64,000 bases of DNA from ATX-6F1 sp943369485 (GCA_943369485.1 CALRNH020000004.1:1-64000); one strand, 5' to 3'. Shown: positions 54,499 through 63,359, numbered from the stretch's first letter. Numbers and translations are program-made. The notes: generated from the letters alone by a model not told the origin.

Positions 54499-55352
54499 TG
54501 GCGGCTGGTCAGTTGCGAACGGGTCAGTCGGGTTCCAGGGCGGGCCGGGCCCTGCAACTGGTGGCGCTGCTGCTGGTGGCGTTGCTGATGCTGCTGCCGC
54601 TGCTGTGGCTGCTGAGCACCTCGCTCAAGGGGCCGGCCGAAGACATCTTCACCACCCCGCCAGCCCTGTTGCCGCACCAGCCCAGCCTGGAGGCCTACAC
54701 CCGCCTGTTCAACGACAACCCTCTGGGTCAGTACCTGCTCAACAGCACGGTGGTCAGCGCCCTGGCGGTGCTGGCCAATCTGCTGTTCTGCTCCCTGGCG
54801 GCCTACCCCCTGGCGCGGTTGCGCTTCAAGGGGCGGGGCCTGGTGCTGGCCCTGGTGGTGGCGACGATCCTGATCCCCTTTCAGGTGGTCATGATCCCGC
54901 TCTATCTGCTGATGGTGCAGCTGGGGCTGCGCAACACGCTCTGGGCACTGATCCTGCCCCAGGCGGCCACCGCCTTCGGCATCTTCCTGTTGCGCCAGAG
55001 CTTCATGGGGGTGCCCGTGGAGTTGGAGGAGGCGGCCCGGATCGATGGCTGCACCCCCCTGGGCGAGTGGTGGAACGTGATGATCCCTGCGGCCCGGGCT
55101 GATCTGATCACCCTGGCGATGTTCGTGTTCATCGGCACCTGGAGTGATTTCCTCTGGCCGCTGATCATCCTTGACGACCCCAAGCTCTACACCCTGCCCT
55201 TGGGCCTGCAGCAGCTCGCCAGCAGCTTTTCGCTCGATTGGCGACTGGTGGCCGCTGGTGCGGTGGTGTCGATCCTGCCGGTTCTGGCGCTGTTCGTCGG
55301 CCTGCAGCGGTTCATCCTGCCCAGCGCCAGTGGCGATGCGGTCAAGGGCTGA
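54498..55352 (+). CDS. Carbohydrate-type ABC transporter permease (MalG-like)
   Basis: The 284-residue protein has six transmembrane helices, a periplasmic P1 loop and the EAA motif (VELEEAARIDGCTPLGEWWN), which place it with MalG/UgpE-like permeases for sugars or polyols. Its start overlaps the leuA stop (TGATG), so it is probably co-translated with leuA, an unusual pairing. No binding protein, partner permease or ATPase is next to it; the rest of the system must lie elsewhere. Confidence 0.9.
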   Translation: MAAGQLRTGQSGSRAGRALQLVALLLVALLMLLPLLWLLSTSLKGPAEDIFTTPPALLPHQPSLEAYTRLFNDNPLGQYLLNSTVVSALAVLANLLFCSLAAYPLARLRFKGRGLVLALVVATILIPFQVVMIPLYLLMVQLGLRNTLWALILPQAATAFGIFLLRQSFMGVPVELEEAARIDGCTPLGEWWNVMIPAARADLITLAMFVFIGTWSDFLWPLIILDDPKLYTLPLGLQQLASSFSLDWRLVAAGAVVSILPVLALFVGLQRFILPSASGDAVKG

Positions 55353-55376
55353 GGCTGAGAGTTGAAGCCTCAGGCC

Positions 55377-56090
55377 TCAGCTGCCGTTGCCGTAGGCCAC
55401 CAGACAGGCGGCATTCAGAAGCTCGGCCTGATCGGCCGTGACCGGCGGCCCGCCATTGAGCCACCCCTGCTGGCAGTCCACCTGGGCTGCGAGGGGTGCG
55501 CCCCCCGCCAGGTAGGTGAAGCTGGCGCCGTAGGGGGCCACCGCCTGCAGGGAGCCGTAATCGAGCTGGTAGCTCGTGCTGGGCACCGTGAAGGCGGTCG
55601 TTTTGGCCGCCACCGCCTGATCCACCATGGAACTGACTGCGGCGGCGGTCGCCAAACTGGTGGCGCCCCAGGCCAGTGAACTGGGTCCCCACCAGTCCCA
55701 GGCCACTGGGTTCACGCGATACCAGCCGACCCTCCAGGGCCGGGAGCCCCAATACCCCCTTTGGCCCCAGGCGGGATTCCAGGTGCTGCGGGCCGCCACA
55801 CCAGGGGCCCGCGTGAGCCCCACCCCCGGGGCCCCCACACCGACCCCGGGCCGCACCCCGGCGCCCGAGGCCGGTCCGCCCAATCCACCGGGGTTGACGC
55901 CGGGGGCCCGTGTGTAACCGGCGCCGGGGGCGCCGACACCCGCTCCGGGCCGCACTCCGGCGCCCGAGGCCGGTCCGCCCAGGCCACCCCGGGCGGGGCG
56001 TGCCTGGCCGGCGATCGGTGTGCTGAAACCGGCCAGCACGGCGGCCAGGGTCAGGGCGCCCCAGCGGCTGAGTGTCGATCGAATGAGCAT
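55377..56090 (-). CDS. Secreted Gly/Pro/Ala-rich repeat protein
   Basis: The 237-residue protein has a signal peptide (RWGALTLAAVLAGFSTPIAG, cleavage near QA-RP). After it come two copies of a 30-residue unit GLGGPASGAGVRPG(A/V)GVGAPG ... TRAPGV, low-complexity and presumably extended. The C-terminal 120 residues contain several tryptophans and two cysteines (VDCQQGWLNG, NAACLVAYG), likely a small folded domain. I do not recognise the family. It may be a cell-wall or outer-membrane-associated protein. Confidence 0.6.
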   Translation of the reverse strand: MLIRSTLSRWGALTLAAVLAGFSTPIAGQARPARGGLGGPASGAGVRPGAGVGAPGAGYTRAPGVNPGGLGGPASGAGVRPGVGVGAPGVGLTRAPGVAARSTWNPAWGQRGYWGSRPWRVGWYRVNPVAWDWWGPSSLAWGATSLATAAAVSSMVDQAVAAKTTAFTVPSTSYQLDYGSLQAVAPYGASFTYLAGGAPLAAQVDCQQGWLNGGPPVTADQAELLNAACLVAYGNGS

Positions 56091-56119
56091 GGTGCCGCCT
56101 GCGCAGTCCTGGTTCTGTC

Positions 56120-56686
56120 CTAATCGGGACCTGGGCCGCTGGGAGGCGAAGTGATGCGTTGGAAACCGTCGCGGCGATGGAAATCAGGCTCAGCCCCTCG
56201 GTGGACCAGCGCCCAGTAGCCGATCGGGCCCCATCGGGGCTCGATCACGGCGCAGATCGCCGCCTCCAGGGGGGTCTGATCATCGAAAATCGGCGCCAGA
56301 GAGCAGTTGAGGACGAGCTCCAGGCTCCCCGCCCTGTGGGTCACCTCGAACGGCAGGGCTGTGAAGGCCGCTTCGGGCCGGAGGTTGTTGCGGTAGCCAT
56401 CCAGGCGATAGACGTTCCAATGGCCGGCTGGCGAGAGGTTGAACTCCCAGTAGGGCCCTTGGCCAGCGGCGGCCAGGAAGACTTCCAGGCAGGTGGTCTG
56501 CCAGAGCCCATCGCGGCGCTCGGGCTGGGCGGCGGGCGGGGCGATCACGAGCCCGGCACAATCACCGCGGAGCAGGAACTGGACGGAGAGATCGGCACCC
56601 TGACGCCGAAGGATGCCGCTGATCCCCAGGCCCGGGACGTCATGGCCGTCGTCGAAGCGTTGGAGCTGGAAGGCAAGCTCGCTCAT
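56120..56686 (-). CDS. DOMON-like domain protein
   Basis: The 188-residue protein reads as a single beta-sandwich with the pattern of DOMON/CBM9-like domains: RRDGLWQTTCLEVFLAA, PYWEFNLSPAGHWNVYRLDG and FDVTHRAGSLEL-like strands, ending with YWALVHRGAEPDFHRRDGFQ. Such domains bind carbohydrates or heme. No signal peptide is seen. Its start overlaps the stop of the kinase gene by four bases (56683-56686), so the two are coupled, which points to a sugar-related role. Confidence 0.75.
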   Translation of the reverse strand: MSELAFQLQRFDDGHDVPGLGISGILRRQGADLSVQFLLRGDCAGLVIAPPAAQPERRDGLWQTTCLEVFLAAAGQGPYWEFNLSPAGHWNVYRLDGYRNNLRPEAAFTALPFEVTHRAGSLELVLNCSLAPIFDDQTPLEAAICAVIEPRWGPIGYWALVHRGAEPDFHRRDGFQRITSPPSGPGPD

Positions 56687-57870
56687 CGCAGCCGCTCGAT
56701 CAGGGCGCGAATCACCTCCTCCTGGGCCTCGATGCTGGCGGTGAGCTGGAACTGCACCAGGGCCCGATCGAGATTCTGCCCCGCCTGTCTTGTCTTGAAG
56801 TAGACGTCGCCCTGCAGGTGATCGGTGAGGAAGCGAAGGCCCAGTTCGAAGGCGATCAAGCGGATCGCATCGAACAGGAAGGCGATGTCGTCAGGGGTGA
56901 GGGAGTCTCGAGCGGCGCTGAGGTAGCCCGCCAGGATCGCCTCGCAGCGGCCGGGATCGAATCTCACCGCCCGCCAGTCCTTGGTTTCCTCCCCCAGGGG
57001 GTTGCAGCCCGAGCGGCAGCAGTCGCCGATGTCGTAATGGATCAGCCCGGGTTTGACCGTGTCCAGGTCCACCAGGGCGATGGCCGCGCCGCTGGCCGCG
57101 TCCAGCATGACGTTGTTGACCTTGGGGTCGCCGTGGATCGGCCGCAGCCGCAGGACGCCTTGGTCCTTGGCGGTCTCGAGCACCGCCGCCAGGGCGGTGC
57201 GTTCGGCCACGAAGGACTGGCAGAAGCTGAGCTCCTCGCAGGAGGCCACCGTGCTGCAAGCGAGGGCCCGTTCGTAGGCCGCCAGGTAGCCAGGGGTGAT
57301 GTGGAAGCCTTCGAGGGTGTCGGCCAGGGCCTCGATCGGCAGATCGCTCAGCAGCCGGTGGAAGGTGCCCAGGCCGAAGCCCAGTTGCCAGGCCTGGGCC
57401 TCGGTGGCCACGGTCTCAAGGCTTTGGGCGCCCTCGATGTAGGTGGTGAGGCGCCAGACGTCGTCGCCGTCCTGCACCCAGTGATGGGCGGCGTCAAGGG
57501 GGGCGATCAGCCTCGGCACCTCCCAGCGGCGGTCGGGGCCGGCGGCTTCCTCGGCCAGGCGGCCCTCCAGGTGGTTCCCCAGGGCCGCGATGTTGCCCAT
57601 CACCCGCTCCGGATGGGGGAACACCGTGGTGTTCAGGCGCTGCAGCACGAAGCGGCGTCCGGGCTCCCCGCTCAGGGTGACGCGGTAGGTGTCATTGACG
57701 TTGCCGTTGCCCAGGGGCTCGATCGCGGCGATGGCGCCCCCGAGGTCGAAGCGTGCGGCGATTCGCCTGAGCGGCGCGTCGCCCTTGGCCTTGACCTGCG
57801 CTCCGGACCCTGTTCCTGACCCTGGCCCGGCCATGGCTGCGCTGCGCTCGGAGAACCGAGCCTGGATCAT
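56683..57870 (-). CDS. Phosphotransferase related to N-acetylhexosamine kinase (NahK-like)
   Basis: The 395-residue protein is of the aminoglycoside-phosphotransferase/choline-kinase fold. It has GNGNVNDTYRV (glycine-rich loop), FVLQRLNTTVFPHPERVM, catalytic IHGDPKVNNVM and metal-binding ALVDLDTVKPG. The N-terminal features match NahK-like anomeric sugar kinases that phosphorylate GalNAc or GlcNAc at C1. Other sugars or small molecules are possible. Overlaps rsmE (57867-57870) and the DOMON-like gene. The first 25 residues may not be translated. Confidence 0.78.
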   Translation of the reverse strand: MIQARFSERSAAMAGPGSGTGSGAQVKAKGDAPLRRIAARFDLGGAIAAIEPLGNGNVNDTYRVTLSGEPGRRFVLQRLNTTVFPHPERVMGNIAALGNHLEGRLAEEAAGPDRRWEVPRLIAPLDAAHHWVQDGDDVWRLTTYIEGAQSLETVATEAQAWQLGFGLGTFHRLLSDLPIEALADTLEGFHITPGYLAAYERALACSTVASCEELSFCQSFVAERTALAAVLETAKDQGVLRLRPIHGDPKVNNVMLDAASGAAIALVDLDTVKPGLIHYDIGDCCRSGCNPLGEETKDWRAVRFDPGRCEAILAGYLSAARDSLTPDDIAFLFDAIRLIAFELGLRFLTDHLQGDVYFKTRQAGQNLDRALVQFQLTASIEAQEEVIRALIERLR

Positions 57871-58652
57871 CGCAGCGCCGCTGGATCGTCCCTGATGGCC
57901 TCCTGGCAGACGGCCAGCCTGGCGCGCCAGTGGTCGAGAACGGCCAGGCCCGCCACCGCCGCAGTGGAGCAGCGCAGGATGCGGGGCCCGAGGCTCACGG
58001 GCCGCCAGCCGCTGGTGGCGGCGGCGGCTTCTTCCGCCTCACTCCAGCCGCCTTCCGGCCCGCAGGCCAGGGTGAGGCTGGCGGGAGGCTGTGGGCCCAG
58101 CCCATGGAGAACCTCGCCCAGCAGCGGCAACCCCCGCTGACGGGTGGTGGCCAGCAGGCGCAGGCCGCCGCCTCTGGCCGCTCCCCCCAGCCAGGGGACG
58201 GCTGGCTCGGGTGGCGCCAGCTCGGGCAGCCAGAGCCGCTCGCACTGCTCGCTGGCCTCCCGCAGGATCGCTTCCAAGCGTTGCTCCCGTGGCGATCCCA
58301 CCAGGGCGCTGTGGGAGGCCTGCAGGGGCTGCAGCCGGTCCACCCCCAGCTCACAGGCCATGCGCACCAGCAGGTCCATGTCCCGCTTGGGCATCGCGAT
58401 CGCCAGTTCCAGGCGCCGGGCCGGCCGTGGTTCCCGGCCCAGGGGCCGCTCGATTGGCTGCTCCAGCCCCAGACGATCCGTCCCGATCAGGGCCGCACTC
58501 CAGAGACGGCCGGCCCCGTCCGTGAGCTCGACCCGATCACCCGGGCCGTAGCGCAGCACCCGCGTGAGGTAGCGGATTTCCTCAGGCCTCAGCGCCAGCT
58601 CGGGGGCGAGCCGCGCCGGATCGATCAGCAGGCGCCGCAGTTCCCGGGGCAC
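57867..58652 (-). CDS. rsmE: 16S rRNA (uracil-1498-N3) methyltransferase RsmE
   Basis: The 261-residue protein has the PUA-like N terminus (EIRYLTRVLRYGPGDRVELT) and a SPOUT domain with LAIAMPKRDMDLLVRMACEL, ASEQCERLWLPEL, CGPEGGWSEAEEAAA and SLGPRILRCSTAAVA, the RsmE signature. It methylates U1498 of 16S rRNA. It lies two bases after the DUF3531 gene and overlaps the kinase gene by four bases. Confidence 0.95.
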   Translation of the reverse strand: MPRELRRLLIDPARLAPELALRPEEIRYLTRVLRYGPGDRVELTDGAGRLWSAALIGTDRLGLEQPIERPLGREPRPARRLELAIAMPKRDMDLLVRMACELGVDRLQPLQASHSALVGSPREQRLEAILREASEQCERLWLPELAPPEPAVPWLGGAARGGGLRLLATTRQRGLPLLGEVLHGLGPQPPASLTLACGPEGGWSEAEEAAAATSGWRPVSLGPRILRCSTAAVAGLAVLDHWRARLAVCQEAIRDDPAALR

Positions 58653-58654
58653 GG

Positions 58655-59212
58655 TCAGTCCTGATCGCTGTTGCGGTTGGAAGCCCCATCGGCGTCTGGC
58701 TCGTCTTCGTTCTGGTCTTCGTCTTCGTCTTCGTTCTCGTCATCCACATCGTCCAGGCCGGGGTCGTCCAGACCGGAGAAGGCTCGATCGGGCTGATCTT
58801 CCACCGGCCAGTCCTCGTTGACGCCGCCCACCACCAGCTCCTCGATCCGCACCAGGTCGTTGTCCAGCTGCCTCAGCACGTTGATCAGCACATCGAGGGC
58901 CAGGGCGTCACTGGTGCCCAGGTCCACCCAGCAGCGGCCCCAGTTGTCCCGGTACTCCAGGGGCCCGAGGTTGTGCATCAGGGCCGGCAGAGCCGTTTCG
59001 GCTTCGTCGTTGTCGTAGGCCATCCAGCCCAGGTCGACACCCTCCTCGTGCGCCTGCAGGGTCTCGGCGTTGAAGCCGCCGAGCTTGCCGAGCACGAACC
59101 AGCTGTCGAACACGGTGTCGAGGTAGCCGCGCTCTCCGGAACCAGGCGGGTGCTCGAAGCGCAGCCACAGCCAGCAGTTGAACGGATCGATTGAGCGGAA
59201 GCGGACCTCCAA
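58655..59212 (-). CDS. DUF3531 protein of cyanobacteria and plastids
   Basis: From a TTG at 59212 (EVRFRSIDPFNCWLWLRFEH) the protein has 185 residues and matches the cyanobacterial/plastid DUF3531 family; EEGVDLGWMAYDNDEAETAL and WGRCWVDLGTSDALALDVLI are well formed. The C-terminal 50 residues are a strongly acidic tail of Asp/Glu/Asn. Function unknown. The frame is open another 24 codons upstream, but the family start fits the TTG better. It heads the minus-strand run with rsmE. Confidence 0.82.
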   Translation of the reverse strand: MEVRFRSIDPFNCWLWLRFEHPPGSGERGYLDTVFDSWFVLGKLGGFNAETLQAHEEGVDLGWMAYDNDEAETALPALMHNLGPLEYRDNWGRCWVDLGTSDALALDVLINVLRQLDNDLVRIEELVVGGVNEDWPVEDQPDRAFSGLDDPGLDDVDDENEDEDEDQNEDEPDADGASNRNSDQD

Positions 59213-59282
59213 GGCGGGGCATCGGCAACGCACTCCACTCCAACACGGCCGGCAGGCAAGCTGGGGGCACGACAGCCCCGCC

Positions 59283-59930
59283 ATGCTCGAACTGTGTTCG
59301 GTGGGTTACCACCCGGCCACCACGGCCGCGCCGGTGCTCGCCGACTTGAACCTGACGCTCCAAGAGGGTGAGCCTGCCCTGGTGGCGGGCCGCAGCGGCA
59401 GCGGCAAGACCACCCTGCTGGAGTTGCTCAGCGGCCTGGCGGAGCCCACCAGCGGCACGATCCGCTGGGATGGCGAGGCCCTCAATGGTCGCCAGCGGCG
59501 CTGGCTCTCTGGGCTGGTGTTCCAGTTCCCTGAACGCCATTTCCTCGGGCTCACGGTGGGCCAGGAGCTGAAGCTGGGCCAGCGGCGCCTGGGGGGCGAG
59601 CGCCTGCAGCAGGTGCTGGAGCAGGTGGGGCTGGGGGCGCTCTCGCTGCAGCAGGCGCCGGAGCGGCTCAGCGGCGGCCAGCAGCGGCGGCTGGCCCTGG
59701 CGGTGCAGCTGTTGCGCGAACCCAAGGTGCTGCTGCTCGATGAGCCCACCGCCGGCCTGGATTGGTCGGTGCGCGATGAGGTGCTGCAGCTGATCGGGAA
59801 GCTCAGCGTGGGCCGGGTGCTGCTGGTGGTGACCCATGAGCCGGAGCTGTTCCGGGGGCTGATCGAGCAGGGCTGGGAGTTGCGGGACGGGGCGCTCCGG
59901 CCCCTGCCGGCGCTCCGTACGATGCCCTGA
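59283..59930 (+). CDS. ABC transporter ATP-binding protein (ECF/CbiO-like)
   Basis: The 215-residue ATPase from the ATG at 59283 has Walker A GRSGSGKTTLLEL, Q-loop FQFPERHFLG, signature LSGGQQRRLALA, Walker B VLLLDEPTAGLD and the switch histidine in VVTHEP. The PERHF stretch after the Q-loop is typical of energy-coupling-factor ATPases (EcfA/CbiO). No EcfT or S component is adjacent, so its substrate (a vitamin or metal) is unknown. It is followed 14 bases later by hslO. Confidence 0.88.
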   Translation: MLELCSVGYHPATTAAPVLADLNLTLQEGEPALVAGRSGSGKTTLLELLSGLAEPTSGTIRWDGEALNGRQRRWLSGLVFQFPERHFLGLTVGQELKLGQRRLGGERLQQVLEQVGLGALSLQQAPERLSGGQQRRLALAVQLLREPKVLLLDEPTAGLDWSVRDEVLQLIGKLSVGRVLLVVTHEPELFRGLIEQGWELRDGALRPLPALRTMP

Positions 59931-59944
59931 TAGCGGGCAGGGCG

Positions 59945-60865
59945 ATGGCGGATCAGTTGGTGCGGGCCACAGCGGCCGGTGGCGGGATTCGCCTGGTGGC
60001 CGCCAACACCACGGTCACCAGCCGCTACGCCCGCCGCCGCCATGGGCTCTCGTACCTGGCCACCGCCCTGCTGGGCCGGGCGATGACCGCCGGGCTGCTG
60101 CTGGCCAGCTCGATGAAGGTGCGCCACGGGCGGGTGAACCTGCGCATTCAGTCGGATGGGCCGCTGCGGGGGCTGATGGTGGATGCGGGTCGCGACGGCA
60201 CCGTGCGCGGCCATGTGGGCAACCCTGGCCTGGAGCTGGATCTGCTGGACCACGGCGAGGGGCCGGTGAGTTTCGACTTCCGTAAGGCCACCGGCACCGG
60301 TTACCTGCACGTGGTGCGGGATCTGGGCACGGGCGAACCGTTCAGCAGCACGGTGGAGTTGGTGAGCGGCGGCATCGGCGACGATGTGGCGTCCTACCTG
60401 GTGCATTCCGAGCAGACCCCCTCGGCCCTGTTCGTGGGCGAGCAGATCGACAGCAGCGGCGTTCGTTGTGCCGGTGGTGTGCTGGTGCAGGTGCTGCCCA
60501 AGGCAGCCCAGGAGCCGGCCCTGGTGGCCCTGCTGGAAGACCGCTGCCGTGAGATCCGCGATTTCAGCGCCCGCCTGGCCGCCAGCACCGGTGATCTTCA
60601 GCGCCTGCTGGAAGACATCTTCCCCGACCTCGATCCCCAGCTGCTGGAGGATGCCGAGGCCCAGCAGGCCGTGAGTTTCCACTGCCCCTGCACCCGTCGC
60701 CGCAGCGTCAACGCCCTCAAGCTGCTGGGCCGCGATGAACTCAGCGACATGCTCCGTGAGGAGGGCCACGCCGAGCTCACCTGCCACTTCTGCAACGAGG
60801 TCTACCGCGTGGAAGAAGGCGAGCTGCGCGAGCTGATCGCCGAGCTGGAGCCGGCGGTGAGCTGA
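59945..60865 (+). CDS. hslO: Redox-regulated chaperone Hsp33
   Basis: The 306-residue protein has the N-terminal Hsp33 core (ADQLVRATAAGGGIRLVAAN, GLMVDAGRDGTVRGHVGNPG, SSGVRCAGGVLVQVLP) and a C-terminal zinc switch with four cysteines, CPC and CHFC, separated by the usual 30 residues. Oxidation of the cysteines activates it as a holdase against aggregation. The full cysteine set is present, so it should be redox-responsive. Confidence 0.95.
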   Translation: MADQLVRATAAGGGIRLVAANTTVTSRYARRRHGLSYLATALLGRAMTAGLLLASSMKVRHGRVNLRIQSDGPLRGLMVDAGRDGTVRGHVGNPGLELDLLDHGEGPVSFDFRKATGTGYLHVVRDLGTGEPFSSTVELVSGGIGDDVASYLVHSEQTPSALFVGEQIDSSGVRCAGGVLVQVLPKAAQEPALVALLEDRCREIRDFSARLAASTGDLQRLLEDIFPDLDPQLLEDAEAQQAVSFHCPCTRRRSVNALKLLGRDELSDMLREEGHAELTCHFCNEVYRVEEGELRELIAELEPAVS

Positions 60866-60898
60866 CAGGCCAGGCCGACAGCCTGGGCTATGAACCGT

Positions 60899-61114
60899 TC
60901 AGTCTGGGTCCTGCGGCTGGGCGGCCTCGATCCGCTCCGCCAGGGCGAGGCAGGCGTCCATTTCGGCCCAGAGCAGCTCCCGCCGACTGGAATCCACGGC
61001 ATAGGAGCGGTGGTGCAGATCCCGGCCGAGATAGCGCAGCGCGTCGCGCGCCCGGCGCCAGTCGGCGGCATCGAGATCGGGGGAAGGGGTCGCCATCGGG
61101 CGATCATCGGCCAT
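60899..61114 (-). CDS. Small hypothetical protein
   Basis: The 71-residue protein from the ATG at 61114 (MADDRPMATPSPDLDAADWR) is predicted mainly helical, with charged repeats (RRARDALRYLGRDLHHRSYA, RELLWAEMDACLALAERIEA), and looks like a real two-helix soluble protein. Family not recognised. It lies 19 bases downstream of the GH3 gene in the same direction and may share its transcript. Confidence 0.5.
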   Translation of the reverse strand: MADDRPMATPSPDLDAADWRRARDALRYLGRDLHHRSYAVDSSRRELLWAEMDACLALAERIEAAQPQDPD

Positions 61115-61133
61115 GGCCCCCAGGGCCCTCCCC

Positions 61134-63359
61134 TCAGCGCCCCAGCACTGCCTCGGCCAGCTCCAGGTCGGCGCCGATGCCGTCATCCTCGGCGTGGCGG
61201 CACACGCACAGCCGGTGCCGGCCGGCCTCGACCACGAAGGCATCGCGACCTTCATCGAAATAGGCGAGCTGCCGCAGGGGGATCAACACCACCACCCGCT
61301 CAGTTGCGGCGGCCTCCAGCCGCACGCGCTTGAAGCCCACCAGCACTCGTCTGGGACGCACCACCGCCAGGCCGGGCACGTCGGCGTAGACCTGCACCAC
61401 CTCATCGGCCGCCATCAGGCCGGGGTTGCGCACCGTCAATTCCACCGTCAGCGGCGCGCTGGAGTCGTCGCTGCACGCGTTCGTCACCACGATGTCCTGG
61501 TGCTCGAAGCAGACGTAGGAGAGCCCGAAGCCGAACGGGAACGCTGCGCTGTGGCCATCACGTCCCAGGCGCCGGTAGCCGTGCCAGAGGTCGTAGGTGA
61601 TCCGGTGGGCGCGGGGATCGAAGTCGGGAAGATGGTCGTGGTCGGTGGGCACGCTGAAGGGCAGGCGGCCCGAGGGGGACACGCGGCCGAAGAGCACATC
61701 GGCCAACGCCGTGCCCCCCTCCATGCCCGGGTAACCGAGCAGCACGATCGCCGGCACAGCCAATCGCCAGCGTTCACACAGAATCGCGCCGCCGCCCATC
61801 AGCACCACAATGGTGCGCGGGTTCGCGGCGGCCACAGCCAGGATCAGGGCCTCCTGCTCCGGCGCCAGCCCCAGCTCGGTGCGATCGCCGGCGGCGAACC
61901 CCGGAATGGCATGGCCGGAGCCGTGGCGGGTGAAGGCGGCGATCGCCTGGGCGATGCGCGACCAAACCGGCGCCAGCCGGGCGCGCCCGAACCAGCGCAG
62001 CAAGGGCCCGGGGGGTGGCAGGTGGTGAAGGATCGGGGCGATGTCGCCGGGGTTGAAGTGCTCGCCCTCGTCGTTCCAGTCCAGACCGACCACCACCACA
62101 GCGGCCTCGCACCCCGCCGCCAGGGCAGCGGCACGGCGCTGGTCTGAGCCGTCGTCGTCATGGATGGCCGTGGCCGGATCAGTGGCTATGGCCTGTAGGG
62201 CCGTGCGCAGACCCTCCAGCGGTGTCACCACCGAAGCGGGCCGGGTGTCGGAGGAGCCGTGATCGCCCAGGTTGGGCACGGCCGCCAGCCGGCCCAGCAC
62301 CGCCAGGGAGCGCAGGCCGGTGAACGGCAACGCCGCGCTTTCGTTTCTGAGCAGCACGATCGCTTTGCTGGCCGCCTCCCGCGCCAGGGCCCGGTGGGCG
62401 GCGCAGCCCCGCAGTGAGGGCGGGTATCTGCCTTCGGGAACAGCCCGCTGGGCGCGCAGTTGTCGCAGGACCGCATCGTCGATCCGGCTGATCGGCACTG
62501 TTCCCTGGACCACCGCCTCCTCCAGGCTGGCGGCCAGCACCATCTTGAAGGGCATCTCCAGGTCCAGGCCGGCCATCACGGCCCCGGGCCCATCCCGCAG
62601 GCCGAAGATGAAATCGGTGAGCACGAAGCCCCTGAATCCCCAGCGCTGCTTGAGGATCGCGGTGAGCAGCTCCGGGTGCTGGCCGCACCACTGGCCGTTG
62701 ACGCTGTTGTAGGCGCTCATCACCGCCATCGCACCAGCCTCGATGCAGGCGCGGAACTGGGGGAGGTAGAGCTCATGCAGCACCCGCGCGCTGGCGCTCA
62801 CGTCGACGCGGAAGCGGGCGCTGTCGATCGAGTTGAGGGCGAAGTGCTTGACGCAGGCGATGGCGTGGCGCTGCACGCCGCGGCTCAGGGCCGCCCCCAT
62901 GACGCCCACGTGCATCGGATCTTCGCCGTAGGTCTCCTGGGCCCGGCCCCAGCCGGGGTGGCGCAGCAGGTTGACGCACACCCCCCCGAACAGGTTGGCC
63001 CCGAAGCTGCGGGCCTCGCGGCCCATGGCCTCCCCGATGCGTTCCTCCAGCTCGGGATCCCAGCTGGCGCCGCGGTTGAGGCTGGCCGGGAAGGTGGTGG
63101 CTCCGCCTTCGAGGATCACCCCGCGTGGTCCGTCGACGAAGTGCAATCCGCCGATGCCAAGACGCGGCACCACCCCGGCGGGCCAGCTCTGGCGGTGCCC
63201 CGCATCGCGGCGGATGATCGCGTCCATCCCCCGCCAGAAGGAGGTGGCGCCATCGAGCATGGCGAGTTTCTCGCTGAGGCTGAGCTGCTCCAGCAGGCCG
63301 AGTGCTTCAGCCTCGATGGAGGCCTGCTGAGCCCCGGATGTGATGGTGGTTGTGCGCAC
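61134..63359 (-). CDS. Glycoside hydrolase family 3 (beta-glucosidase type)
   Basis: The 741-residue protein has the GH3 barrel with LHFVDGPRGV, GGVCVNLLRHPGWGRAQETY-GEDP, CVKHFALNS, YNSVNGQWCGQHPELL and the nucleophile aspartate in GFVLTDFIFG. The second alpha/beta domain (IVLLRNESAALP, GGGAILCERW) and a C-terminal fibronectin-III-like domain follow, which is the complete BglX-type layout. It hydrolyses beta-glucosides or related sugars. No signal peptide is seen, so it may be cytoplasmic. It is the only GH3 gene in the window. Confidence 0.92.
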   Translation of the reverse strand: MRTTTITSGAQQASIEAEALGLLEQLSLSEKLAMLDGATSFWRGMDAIIRRDAGHRQSWPAGVVPRLGIGGLHFVDGPRGVILEGGATTFPASLNRGASWDPELEERIGEAMGREARSFGANLFGGVCVNLLRHPGWGRAQETYGEDPMHVGVMGAALSRGVQRHAIACVKHFALNSIDSARFRVDVSASARVLHELYLPQFRACIEAGAMAVMSAYNSVNGQWCGQHPELLTAILKQRWGFRGFVLTDFIFGLRDGPGAVMAGLDLEMPFKMVLAASLEEAVVQGTVPISRIDDAVLRQLRAQRAVPEGRYPPSLRGCAAHRALAREAASKAIVLLRNESAALPFTGLRSLAVLGRLAAVPNLGDHGSSDTRPASVVTPLEGLRTALQAIATDPATAIHDDDGSDQRRAAALAAGCEAAVVVVGLDWNDEGEHFNPGDIAPILHHLPPPGPLLRWFGRARLAPVWSRIAQAIAAFTRHGSGHAIPGFAAGDRTELGLAPEQEALILAVAAANPRTIVVLMGGGAILCERWRLAVPAIVLLGYPGMEGGTALADVLFGRVSPSGRLPFSVPTDHDHLPDFDPRAHRITYDLWHGYRRLGRDGHSAAFPFGFGLSYVCFEHQDIVVTNACSDDSSAPLTVELTVRNPGLMAADEVVQVYADVPGLAVVRPRRVLVGFKRVRLEAAATERVVVLIPLRQLAYFDEGRDAFVVEAGRHRLCVCRHAEDDGIGADLELAEAVLGR

